From positions 1 to 46,126 of the forward strand of contig JABDLO010000397.1 of the NCBI GenBank assembly GCA_013002995.1: a stretch of 46,126 nt of DNA. Reading direction: 5' to 3'. Of this stretch, positions 25,347-33,950 are shown piece by piece. The notes beneath the pieces were generated by a model that worked only from the letters and a program-made list of their open reading frames with translations, was not told where the DNA came from and did not search any database. The translations under genes were made by a program, and so were the position numbers. This DNA comes from Saprospiraceae bacterium. GTDB lineage: Bacteria; Bacteroidota; Bacteroidia; Chitinophagales; Saprospiraceae. Position 1 is the stretch's first letter. Each line of letters opens with the position of its first letter.

Positions 25347-26684
25347 TTAGGGCTTTGTAAATGAAATGTTCAGTTTTGCCGGATACTTTGAATGCCCGGC
25401 ACCATAAAATACTGTTCTTTCGGGAGTCTCTGAATCTAGAAGTGAAGTTATGATTATTTCACCTCCTATCAATGGGTTATCGATATAATTTTTTACATGA
25501 TTGGTAATATTCATTATTACTTTCTTCACTGTTACACCATCTTCTATTTCTTCAACGATCCCTCCACCGAAGACTTCCAAGCCAAAATCAGCCACTAAAT
25601 TCAGGTCTTGAATCGATATTAATATTGAATCGTCAACATAATAACTGGCTCCATAATTATCAAGTGGAGGATAGCATTCCAGGTTATATCTTGGATCTTC
25701 ATTAATGGTAAGCTCTATCTCAACTTTATTAATTAGAAAATCTTGGTATTGAAGTACTCCGGAGATATCAATTGCTCCATTTACTCCAGCCATACCCTGT
25801 ACAAAAAACAAACTATCACCTTCTTCTGGGTTATCAAGGAATAATTCAACCTCACTACCAGAATAATCATGCTCAAAGTGTGAAAATCGATCAATCCTGA
25901 ATCTGTATTCATATAATTCCTTGCCCCCAATACTGTCCGTGATATAAACCAGCAATTTGTTGAAATCTCCAAGCCTATTGGTATTACCGACGCTGAGCCC
26001 CATCATAGAACTTCTATCCGGCACACCGTTAAGGTATAATCCTGGTACAACGTTTAACAAGGATTCATCATCTACAGCAAATTTCATCTGCGTAAAGAAA
26101 TCTATACCGAAAATCGGTAAAATAGGTAATCTAAAGTGTGGGATCAACAATGATGTAGTATCGATTGCAGGATCAAAAATCAGAAGCGTATCATTAGGTG
26201 ATATGAATTTATCATCTACCGCAGCTATTGCCAGAGGCTCAATCGGAAGTGTTTCATTGGAAAATGTTGTATCTTCTTTAATAAACTCTTCTGTCCTATA
26301 TAACTCAAAATCAAATACAGCATCTGACTTTCCATAAAAACCTAAGGAATCATAAGCAATTGCAAGTACCATAGAATCAATGGTTCTATTGCTATAATTC
26401 GGGCCTTCATCTAAAACCTGTAATGCTAAATAAAGGTCGGATGTTGTTATTCCAAAAGTGGGATCATCCAATCTTCCTACCATAAAAGTATTGGAAGAAA
26501 GACGTCCCGAATTTACAGACCGTCCCAAAATGGTTGAGGTACGAATGGTAGTCGTATCATTAAATTGATAATTAATGGTCTCATCATCCAGTAGATCTCC
26601 ACCAACAATTGCTGTTTCATCACAGCTTAGGTATACCACTGAGGCCAAAATGGCCACGCACAAAAAAAAGAAATTTCTCCTCAT
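25347..26684 (-). CDS. DUF4270 family lipoprotein
   Basis: Uncharacterised exported protein of DUF4270. The N-terminus is a lipoprotein signal (LASVVYLSC at residues about 13-21, lipobox LSC). Next come beta-rich segments typical of the family: DDETINYQFNDTTTIRTSTI, the motif FMVGRLDDPTFGITTSDLYL, and a C-terminal PAKLNISFTK. At 445 residues it matches family length. The mature protein is likely anchored at the cell envelope, possibly the surface. It sits 21 bases downstream of the starch-synthase-like gene and 12 bases upstream of glmS, an arrangement I recall from other Bacteroidota. Its role is unknown; a link to surface glycan or amino-sugar metabolism is only suggested by the context. 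Confidence 0.88.
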   Translation of the reverse strand: MRRNFFFLCVAILASVVYLSCDETAIVGGDLLDDETINYQFNDTTTIRTSTILGRSVNSGRLSSNTFMVGRLDDPTFGITTSDLYLALQVLDEGPNYSNRTIDSMVLAIAYDSLGFYGKSDAVFDFELYRTEEFIKEDTTFSNETLPIEPLAIAAVDDKFISPNDTLLIFDPAIDTTSLLIPHFRLPILPIFGIDFFTQMKFAVDDESLLNVVPGLYLNGVPDRSSMMGLSVGNTNRLGDFNKLLVYITDSIGGKELYEYRFRIDRFSHFEHDYSGSEVELFLDNPEEGDSLFFVQGMAGVNGAIDISGVLQYQDFLINKVEIELTINEDPRYNLECYPPLDNYGASYYVDDSILISIQDLNLVADFGLEVFGGGIVEEIEDGVTVKKVIMNITNHVKNYIDNPLIGGEIIITSLLDSETPERTVFYGAGHSKYPAKLNISFTKP

Positions 26685-26705
26685 ATCGGGTAGAAAATTA
26701 AAGGC

Positions 26706-27518
26706 TTATTCTTCGGTAATCTGATTGTAAAGGTCGATGTGACCGGATAACAACTCTTCAATGTCATCCTGATATTCTATAACCTGCACATCTAAGTCCT
26801 TGGTCATATCAGAAACGCCCCCATTCAGGTTTTCGCTTCCTTCAATAATGATATCAGAAAAAGAAACTGCTCCTTTATCTAAATTGATGTTGTCTCCATC
26901 CAAAAAGATCTCAAGGTCTTCTTCTTCAAGATTGTTGATGGCAGCTATTTCCAAAAACTTCTTATTAAACGCTTTAGTAACCTCGTTTTCGTACATAGAA
27001 TAAAGAATCTTTGCATTCTGGAATACAGGATCATCTTTATATACCGATTTTAGATAAAGTGGAATTAGACTGGTCATCCATCCATGACAATGAATAACAT
27101 CCGGTGGCCACCCAAATTTTTTGACGGTTTCTAAAACCCCCTTACAGAAGAATACCATTCTTTCCATATTATCTTCAAATGGTTGCTCTTCTTCGTCATG
27201 AAAGACAAATTTACGCTTGAAGAACTCTTCATTATCTAGGAAATAGACTTGTAGCCTAGCCCCAGGAAGAGAAGCAACTTTAATGATTAATGGATAATCT
27301 TCATCATCAACAATGATATTCATACCTGAAAGTCTGACTACTTCATGAAGTCTGTGTCTTCTTTCATTTATTGTTCCGAATCTGGGCATCAAAACTCTAA
27401 TCTCGAAACCTTTGTCATTGGAATATTGGGGAAGTTTATTCACTACTTCTGATATCCTAGATAAAGCAGTGTATGGATTCATTTCCTGTGTCACAAAAAG
27501 GACTCTCTTCTTACTCAT
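26706..27518 (-). CDS. Truncated glycogen/starch synthase-like protein (N-terminal GT5 domain only)
   Basis: Resembles the N-terminal Rossmann half of GT5 glycogen/starch synthases (MSKKRVLFVTQEMNPYTALS, then PDVIHCHGWMTSLIPLYLK), but stops at 270 residues where full GlgA has about 470-500. The ADP-glucose-contacting KxGG motif near residue 15 is absent: the segment reads NPYTALSRISEVV. The whole C-terminal nucleotide-binding domain is missing. A canonical polymerase activity is therefore doubtful. The C-terminal third is acidic. The same short protein is, as I recall, widespread in Bacteroidota beside DUF4270, which argues against recent decay. It starts the operon with DUF4270, glmS and DUF4290. 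Confidence 0.83.
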   Translation of the reverse strand: MSKKRVLFVTQEMNPYTALSRISEVVNKLPQYSNDKGFEIRVLMPRFGTINERRHRLHEVVRLSGMNIIVDDEDYPLIIKVASLPGARLQVYFLDNEEFFKRKFVFHDEEEQPFEDNMERMVFFCKGVLETVKKFGWPPDVIHCHGWMTSLIPLYLKSVYKDDPVFQNAKILYSMYENEVTKAFNKKFLEIAAINNLEEEDLEIFLDGDNINLDKGAVSFSDIIIEGSENLNGGVSDMTKDLDVQVIEYQDDIEELLSGHIDLYNQITEE

Positions 27519-27565
27519 ATAACTTTGTATAACCGTTTAAAGAAGTGTGTTATCAAAAAGGATTG

Positions 27566-27573
27566 CAAAGATA
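27566..27573 (-). promoter_or_regulatory. Candidate -7 box (TATCTTTG) for the GT5-DUF4270-glmS operon
   Basis: Minus-strand TATCTTTG matches TAnnTTTG exactly, 48 bases before the ATG at 27518, giving a leader near 40 bases. A -33 TTG at the usual distance is lacking. The rest of the 251-base divergent gap toward the MATE gene has no exact box on the plus strand; GATTATCAATC there is a weak inverted repeat. Confidence 0.42.
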
Positions 27574-27769
27574 ATAAAAAAAATGTTGGAAAATGTTGTT
27601 TTACTTAAAGCAAAAGAAAAAACATCTTTGATTATCAATCATTTAGTCCTACATTATAAGGATTGAATCAGAGGAAGTTAAACAAAGGTTAAACTTACTT
27701 CAGAATAAATGTTACTACTAAGATGGCCAAATAAAAAGTCTATCTAAATATCATATATCTTGCGGACCG

Positions 27770-29116
27770 ATGAACCTGATCGCATCATATAAACAAGATT
27801 TTGTCGCTAATCTGAAATTGGCATTTCCAATTATGACAGGTCAGCTCGGTCAGGTCCTTGTCAACATGACAGATAATCTAATGGTAGGCAGATTAGGAGC
27901 TGATGCTTTGGCTGCTGTTTCTGTTGCAAATGCCATTTTTATCATGTTTATGGTTTTGGGTATGGGGATTTCATTCGCACTTCCTCCTCTTGTCTCCGAA
28001 GCTGATGGTGCCAGATTGTATCAGAATATCTCTCGCTACTTTAAGCATAGCCTTGTATTAAATATTTCCTTTGCAATTATTTGTGCCATTTTAATCCTGG
28101 TATCCATTCCGGTGTTATGGCATTTAGGACAAGACCCCGACATTATTCCTCTTGCTATTCCCTATTTAGAAATTACAGCCTGGTCCTTAATCCCACTGAT
28201 GGTTTTTCAGGCTTTAAGGTGCTATTCTGATGGAATGTCTGACACCCTGCGTCCAATGTATGCCATCATCATTGGAAATATTGTCAATATCATTCTAAAC
28301 TATGGATTGATCTATGGAAATCTAGGCCTACCTGAGATGGGAGTAAGTGGGGCAGCAATGGCAAGCCTTATAGCAAGGATCGTTATGATAGGTCTCTTAC
28401 TCTACTTTATTAGACAACGTACCAGATTGTGGGCACACATTGCCAAAGCACGTTATCTCAATTACAAAAAGGAAATATTTAAAAAATTACTTTTTCTAGG
28501 TATACCCACCTCTATGCAAGGTTTCTTTGAAGTGACTGCCTTTTCCGGTGCAGCATTGATCATGGGGATGGTGGGAAAAGATCAGCAAGCCGCTCACCAG
28601 ATATCCATCAATCTTGCCTCTGTTACTTTTCTGATGTGTTCAGGGATCGGGATGGCTGCAACCATAAGGGTCGGAAATCAATTGGGTAAAAATGATTACA
28701 CCAAAATGCGAGATGCCGGCATGTCCTCAATCATTCTTGTGGGAATGATTATGGCGTGTATGGCCATTTTATTTATAATATTCAGGCATTTTCTTCCGAC
28801 CCTGTACATCAACGATGATATAGTAATTAACTATGCTTCAACCCTATTGATATTAGCAGCCATATTTCAGATTCCCGATGGTGTTCAGGTTACCGCATTA
28901 GGTGCACTAAGAGGTATCCAAGACGTCAAAGTTCCTATGATTATAACTTTTATTTCATACTGGATATGTGGTATTCCAGTAAGCTATATCGCAGCAATAA
29001 CATTGGGGTATGAACACATAGGAGTGTGGATCGGTCTCATCATTGGTCTTTCAGTCTCAGCAGTGCTATTGACCCATCGATTTCACAAGAAATCCCTTCT
29101 CTTAATGAGCAAATAG
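27770..29116 (+). CDS. MATE family multidrug efflux transporter
   Basis: Twelve-helix inner-membrane antiporter of the MATE/NorM type that exports cationic compounds using a Na+ or H+ gradient. Family features include LAFPIMTGQLGQVLVNMTDN at the first helix, LMVGRLGADALAAVSVAN, and the pseudo-repeat start of the second half, LLFLGIPTSMQGFFEV, then DQQAAHQISINLAS. Further hydrophobic segments run to the C-terminus. At 448 residues it is normal. It starts at ATG 27770 and its stop is one base from the stop of the convergent phosphoesterase gene, so there is no room for a separate terminator. The substrate cannot be predicted. Confidence 0.93.
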   Translation: MNLIASYKQDFVANLKLAFPIMTGQLGQVLVNMTDNLMVGRLGADALAAVSVANAIFIMFMVLGMGISFALPPLVSEADGARLYQNISRYFKHSLVLNISFAIICAILILVSIPVLWHLGQDPDIIPLAIPYLEITAWSLIPLMVFQALRCYSDGMSDTLRPMYAIIIGNIVNIILNYGLIYGNLGLPEMGVSGAAMASLIARIVMIGLLLYFIRQRTRLWAHIAKARYLNYKKEIFKKLLFLGIPTSMQGFFEVTAFSGAALIMGMVGKDQQAAHQISINLASVTFLMCSGIGMAATIRVGNQLGKNDYTKMRDAGMSSIILVGMIMACMAILFIIFRHFLPTLYINDDIVINYASTLLILAAIFQIPDGVQVTALGALRGIQDVKVPMIITFISYWICGIPVSYIAAITLGYEHIGVWIGLIIGLSVSAVLLTHRFHKKSLLLMSK

Positions 29117-29117
29117 C

Positions 29118-31817
29118 TTATTTTATCACATTAACCGATCCAGATTTCAAAATGATGGCACCTTGATTGGTCCATGATAATGGAGTAATACCTTGAAAGT
29201 TATTTTGTAGTATAATATTATCAAGATAAAGCGTTCCTTGATTCAACAATGCTCCTCCTTCGGTAGGATGCTGCCCGTCTTGAAGAATGAGATATGATAA
29301 CTCCAGGGCCCCTCCTGTTCCGATGTTAAATATTCTATTATTCCCGTCTCCGGAAATGATCGAAGTATTCTCCACCCCTTCAATGATGATGTGGCGATTG
29401 ATATCAATTTCAGACTGGAGCAATATAGGTGAAGTCACTGTTTCAGCAATTCTCACGGTGTCGTAACTACATACTTCATTGATAGCTGACCTTAGGGATT
29501 CCAATCCAGCGTCCAATACATTCGAAACCATCTCTTCCCCACTGCATTTAACAATGGTAAAATGGTCATTAACCATTCCTGCATCAGTTAAGAATTCCAT
29601 GCTCAAAGTATCACCAGTAACATTCATAACACAAGATCCCAGTAAGCTTACCGAGTGAAACATGGCAGGATGGTCTAATGTTCCTCCACTGATCTTACCA
29701 GACGATCCCGCAGTAATATAAACCGTCCCTTTATCTTCTTCAGGGCCGGCAGAGGGTTCTCTATATGCTCCATTTCCAGAAATTCTACCATCTCCTTCAC
29801 CTGTATCTCCCACAGCATGAGTGTTGATGTCAAAGGTGCCGCTCAAGCCATAATGACCATTGATGTAATAAGAGCGCTCATAGGAATGACTATGTCCTGA
29901 TAAAACAAGATCCACACCATTTGCCTCGAGCATCGGTAAAAATCGTTCTCTCATCTGAATGAGGTTGGATTCATCATCTGAGTCATGAGAACCCTTCGTA
30001 TAAGCCGGGTGATGCCATAATGCTATGATCCACTTAGCGGAAGTTGCCTGTATATCATTTTCACACCAGGTGTACATAGCCCCTCCGATTGAGCGGTCCG
30101 TCTCGTAACTATCCAAAACAATAAAATGTACATTGCCATAGTCAAAGCTATAATAAGCTTCAGTACCGGATGCCAGGCCACCACACTCACCCATTTTAGG
30201 GAAAGTAAAAATATCATAGTAAGGTCCGGTCTGATTATCTGAATCTGCTGTATAACCATCATGATTCCCCAGGCAAGACCATGATACTGAGTTTTGAAGC
30301 CTAGATTCATACATATTATTGAATAATGCATTCTGGTATTCAGCATCGGTCCCACTATTGTACGCATTATCGCCCAGGAACAAAACCATATCTGTATGAT
30401 CCTGTCCTATATAATTGTAATAGGCATTTCTCACATTTCTTTGATTGCTATTGGCTGTTCCACAATCACCTAAAATCCATGCTGTGAGTGGAGCATCTGC
30501 CCCAGGAGTGGGATAAGTTTTGAAATATATCTCTGAATCAGATTCAAGTAATATTTCACTTCCGGTTCCTATTCTATAGAAATACTTAGTATCCGTATTA
30601 AGCCCTGTTATTGTAATTTCATGATCTGTTTTATTGACATTATCACTGACCGTATTATCTAGATTATTAACATCAGTTCCATAATCGATACTGCTATAAC
30701 AAGGCACATTGGTTCTCCATTTAATCGTCATCTGGTCATCGGATGCTTTCTGAAGATAAGGCCCTCTAATAATATCCAGGGTTGCCTCTTTTAAATATAG
30801 ATCAAAACTTAAATCAGAACTTGTTGCGCTTTTTTGATGAATTTCTACTGCAATTACATTTTCTCCTTCCACAAGGGTATTTGGAATTGTGGAAATATCC
30901 AATGCATTTTCTGAAGAAGTCGATGAAGCATAGGTGCCATATTCTATAGTGCCAGATGGCATATTTATTCTTTGTACCTCACTCCCATTCAGATAAACAA
31001 CCGCTCCGTCATCATATGTAACACCCAGTTCAAGATCCTCCAATCCTGTAGCACCGGAAACATTAAATCGCTTTTTTGTGTATACGGTATTAACAGAAGC
31101 TGTTTCAGTTGCTTCGTCACCATCCCCATATCCTATTTGCGTTAATCCGAGAGCCCATCCGGATTCATCATAAGCAGGTTCTTCCCACTCATCCGTCCCC
31201 TGAGCAACTGGCTCATTCCCACCATCAAAATAATACCAGTTGCCTCCATTCTCTAAAATGAAATCGGGGTCAGGTATATGGCCTGTTAATGAGAGATCAA
31301 AACTCAGGTCAGAGCTAGTAGCATTTCGCTGGTGCACCTCTACTGCAATAGTATTATCTCCGACAACAAGATCATTGAAAATTGAAAACGTCTCAAGGGC
31401 ATTATCCCCGGAATTACTAGATGCAAATGTTCCATACCCTATTGATCCTGAAGGCATATTCTTCCTGGCCACTTCATTTCCGTTGAGATAAACTACTGCC
31501 CCATCGTCAAAAGTAATGTCAACCACCAAATAATTAAATTGAGAAGGATCACTAACTGAAAAAGTTTTTCTAAAATATCCGGTGAGTGTTGAAGATGAAA
31601 TTACGGTAGTCTCATCTCCATCTCCATACCCCAGTTGTGCATTGCCAGGGATCCAGGAAGAATCATCATAATTTAAAGATTCCCATTCATTACCCATAAT
31701 CGGTGATGGTTCATTCCCCAGGTCGTAGTATTTCCAGCTTGCCCCCCCTGGGATGAGTTGCGATATCCCGTAAACGAAACTGCCCAGCATTATAAATAGC
31801 ACTAATATTCCTCTCAT
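29118..31817 (-). CDS. Secreted purple-acid-phosphatase-like metallophosphoesterase
   Basis: Exported two-metal phosphoesterase of the purple acid phosphatase type. A signal peptide covers residues about 1-19. Residues about 20-180 and 185-350 form a tandem pair of galactose-binding-like beta domains; both carry GYGDGDE, VTYDDGAVVYLNG-like and AVE-V/I-HQ blocks. A fibronectin-like PAP N-terminal domain follows (RGPYLQKASDDQMTIKWRTN). The catalytic domain, about 440-690, shows GDCG, GDNAY, GNHDG, WHHP and GHSHSYER metal ligands. The end (about 760-899) looks like the start of a beta-helix (LESLRSAINEVC) and lacks a clear type IX sorting signal. It lies 6 bases after a TPR gene. The substrate is unknown. 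Confidence 0.88.
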   Translation of the reverse strand: MRGILVLFIMLGSFVYGISQLIPGGASWKYYDLGNEPSPIMGNEWESLNYDDSSWIPGNAQLGYGDGDETTVISSSTLTGYFRKTFSVSDPSQFNYLVVDITFDDGAVVYLNGNEVARKNMPSGSIGYGTFASSNSGDNALETFSIFNDLVVGDNTIAVEVHQRNATSSDLSFDLSLTGHIPDPDFILENGGNWYYFDGGNEPVAQGTDEWEEPAYDESGWALGLTQIGYGDGDEATETASVNTVYTKKRFNVSGATGLEDLELGVTYDDGAVVYLNGSEVQRINMPSGTIEYGTYASSTSSENALDISTIPNTLVEGENVIAVEIHQKSATSSDLSFDLYLKEATLDIIRGPYLQKASDDQMTIKWRTNVPCYSSIDYGTDVNNLDNTVSDNVNKTDHEITITGLNTDTKYFYRIGTGSEILLESDSEIYFKTYPTPGADAPLTAWILGDCGTANSNQRNVRNAYYNYIGQDHTDMVLFLGDNAYNSGTDAEYQNALFNNMYESRLQNSVSWSCLGNHDGYTADSDNQTGPYYDIFTFPKMGECGGLASGTEAYYSFDYGNVHFIVLDSYETDRSIGGAMYTWCENDIQATSAKWIIALWHHPAYTKGSHDSDDESNLIQMRERFLPMLEANGVDLVLSGHSHSYERSYYINGHYGLSGTFDINTHAVGDTGEGDGRISGNGAYREPSAGPEEDKGTVYITAGSSGKISGGTLDHPAMFHSVSLLGSCVMNVTGDTLSMEFLTDAGMVNDHFTIVKCSGEEMVSNVLDAGLESLRSAINEVCSYDTVRIAETVTSPILLQSEIDINRHIIIEGVENTSIISGDGNNRIFNIGTGGALELSYLILQDGQHPTEGGALLNQGTLYLDNIILQNNFQGITPLSWTNQGAIILKSGSVNVIK

Positions 31818-31823
31818 TATTTA

Positions 31824-32627
31824 CTAATTTATATTATCCAAAATTTCATTCATCTGATTGATGAGTTTTTGAATATATGGGGTCTTAATCTTGTAAGAAG
31901 GGAGTTGTTCAATAGTATTAGAAGCCGCTTTGATATCCTTCAATGCTTCTGTTTTCATTCCTATATTTAGATAAATGTGTGCTCTTTTTACCATCCATTT
32001 TTCTTTCTGATGGTTTAATCCGATGACTTCGTTAAGCACTTGAATGGCATCTGTCAGCATTCCACTATTTATACACAATTCAATTTTCCTGTCGTAGAAA
32101 ACAACTAATGCTCCCAGGTCACGTATAGCTGAATCGCACCATTCAATAGCTTGTGAAGTATGAAAATCCGTCTCACATTTGCGATAAGCATCTATGATAT
32201 CCAGGTAATTCTTAGGTATACGTGTTTCAATATGATCCAGAGCATCAATCAGGTACCTGGCACCTAATTCATGTTGCTTTAATTCCCCATAAGAGTGACC
32301 AAGTAATTGTAAAGCTCTGAAATAATCAGGAGTTTGAGTCAATTGTCTGTTCAGGTAATAAACCGTACTATCAATCTCCTTTAACTCTGAATAAGATCTT
32401 GCCAGCAAATAAAAGATATTGTTTTGGTCAGTATTTCTGATTATAGCTTGATTAAAATCTGAAATTGACGCTTGGAAATTCTCATGTTGAAAGTAAAGGT
32501 CCCCCCGTTTGACATATAACTCAGGATCTTCATCATTATCATCGATCTGTGAGGACACCAACTGGATTCTTTCATGGAGGTCTCCATGAAACATGAATAA
32601 CAACGGTATCAAAAGTTTCACTCCCAT
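31824..32627 (-). CDS. Exported TPR-repeat protein
   Basis: Predicted exported scaffold of tetratricopeptide repeats. From ATG 32627 the protein has a short hydrophobic start (MGVKLLIPLLFMFHG) and then about six TPR-like helical pairs, such as PELYVKRGDLYFQHENFQAS, YFRALQLLGHSYGELKQHEL and WMVKRAHIYLNIGMKTEALK. GTG 32636 is an alternative start. At 267 residues it is compact and has no enzymatic motif. It precedes the phosphoesterase by 6 bases and is surely co-transcribed with it, so it may help fold, tether or sort that enzyme; this is inference from position only. Confidence 0.82.
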   Translation of the reverse strand: MGVKLLIPLLFMFHGDLHERIQLVSSQIDDNDEDPELYVKRGDLYFQHENFQASISDFNQAIIRNTDQNNIFYLLARSYSELKEIDSTVYYLNRQLTQTPDYFRALQLLGHSYGELKQHELGARYLIDALDHIETRIPKNYLDIIDAYRKCETDFHTSQAIEWCDSAIRDLGALVVFYDRKIELCINSGMLTDAIQVLNEVIGLNHQKEKWMVKRAHIYLNIGMKTEALKDIKAASNTIEQLPSYKIKTPYIQKLINQMNEILDNIN

Positions 32628-32650
32628 AATGGACACTCTAAAATTCTATG

Positions 32651-32658
32651 CAAATGTA
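32651..32658 (-). promoter_or_regulatory. Candidate -7 box (TACATTTG) for the TPR/phosphoesterase operon
   Basis: Minus-strand TACATTTG fits TAnnTTTG, 23 bases before ATG 32627. A possible TTG (CAA at 32688-32690 on the plus strand) is farther away than usual. The remaining part of the 130-base gap shows no hairpin terminator. Confidence 0.4.
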
Positions 32659-32766
32659 ATACCAGACCACCCTATTTAACTGATATCCAATGACTAATTA
32701 CCGTCCAATGTGTGTTAATTTATTGAATAAAAGTTATACTAAATCTAATTTTAACATTGAATAAGA

Positions 32767-33945
32767 TCAATGTTGATGTCCTCCTCCACCTTCATCCTTT
32801 TTAGATTGAGCCATTAAGAAGAACGCTCCTTCTGTTACAATTTCCATAGATTCATCAATGCGATCAATAGGCATGATTTCAATAAAACCAAGATCTGATT
32901 CACCTGTCATGATTTGAATTTTTTCAAAATGAATTTCAGTTTCATGGCCCTCTTCCTGGTGTTCCTCTTCTTTGACAAAGATGTAATTCAACCCTTTATC
33001 CTGGGCGACGGCCGCTTGTGGTAATGTCCATACCATCTTCTCTTGACTGATGATTCTGGCTTCTACAAATTCCCCCACTGCAACTTTTGCATATGCTACA
33101 TCAATTTCAGCATGTACCTGGTAACTGTTATTATCCTCATTGATGAATGCATCAATCCACTTTATATGCGCAGAAAGCAATTGTTCTGGCTCCGATTGCA
33201 CGTTGAACAGGATTTCCTGGCCGACTTCAAGTTTGTTTACGTCACTACTGTAGGCAGATAAATGAAGGTGTAGGTGATCGTTGTCAATGATTTGTGCCAA
33301 TTCATCTCCCCTGTTGATAAAACTACCCTTGTAAGCCATCATTTTCTGCAGGATTCCTGAATTCTCAGTGCTGATGAAGAAAAATGGATTAAACGTACCA
33401 TCTCCTGAAGGAACCTTTCCGACTGCCTTCATTTTTTGCTCTATGGCTTGCATTGTAAACTTGGCCTGATCTCTTTCGACTACAAGCGACTCATATTTCT
33501 TTAAAGGAGAGATTGATTCATCAGCGAGTTCCTTTTGTCTGATGACCTCCTTCTCCAGGTAAGTAAGCTTTGCATTAAGAGACAACCATTCTTCATTCCA
33601 ATCCAGAAGGTCAAGATTTTCAACAGTAAATATTTTCATCCCTTTTCTGATCTTCTGACCTTCCAGTAGATGAACCCTGGTGATCTGGCCTTCCATCTTA
33701 CTGCTTACCACGATCTTTCCTGTTGATGGCAATTCAACGCGCCCGATCAGTTTTACAGCTGATTTTAAGTTCTTTTTCTGTATACTTCCAAACTTAATTC
33801 CAATATTTTCTGCCTGAGTTAATGTGAGGGCTATCTCTTCATCGTGATGTTCCTCTTCCATAGGTTCTTCATTTGCATGACTGTGTGTATTACATGAGTA
33901 CAATAGCCCAATCAATAATGGCAGGATGAATATTCTTTTAATCAT
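32767..33945 (-). CDS. RND efflux periplasmic adaptor (CzcB/CusB family), His-rich
   Basis: Membrane-fusion lipoprotein linking an inner-membrane RND pump to its outer-membrane channel and probably handing it metal. The lipobox is LLYSC with Cys at residue 18. A metal-binding-looking run follows (THSHANEEPMEEEHHDEE), then the barrel-sandwich/lipoyl halves with IGRVELPSTGKIVVSSKMEG and a helical hairpin at about 115-175. Beta-barrel segments follow (LHLHLSAYSSDVNKLEVGQE, then VAVGEFVEARIIS). The C-terminus is GGGGHQH. Length 392 is typical. It begins 5 bases after the end of the CzcA-fusion gene, so is co-transcribed and the last gene of the metal operon. Metal specificity is not directly visible, but the pump sequence suggests divalent ions. 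Confidence 0.92.
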   Translation of the reverse strand: MIKRIFILPLLIGLLYSCNTHSHANEEPMEEEHHDEEIALTLTQAENIGIKFGSIQKKNLKSAVKLIGRVELPSTGKIVVSSKMEGQITRVHLLEGQKIRKGMKIFTVENLDLLDWNEEWLSLNAKLTYLEKEVIRQKELADESISPLKKYESLVVERDQAKFTMQAIEQKMKAVGKVPSGDGTFNPFFFISTENSGILQKMMAYKGSFINRGDELAQIIDNDHLHLHLSAYSSDVNKLEVGQEILFNVQSEPEQLLSAHIKWIDAFINEDNNSYQVHAEIDVAYAKVAVGEFVEARIISQEKMVWTLPQAAVAQDKGLNYIFVKEEEHQEEGHETEIHFEKIQIMTGESDLGFIEIMPIDRIDESMEIVTEGAFFLMAQSKKDEGGGGHQH

Positions 33946-33950
33946 GATAT

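Noticed and set aside
26706-27518. GT5-like gene as a frameshifted full-length glgA
   Set aside because: The 21 bases after its stop lead straight into DUF4270; no remnant of the C-terminal half is present in any frame.
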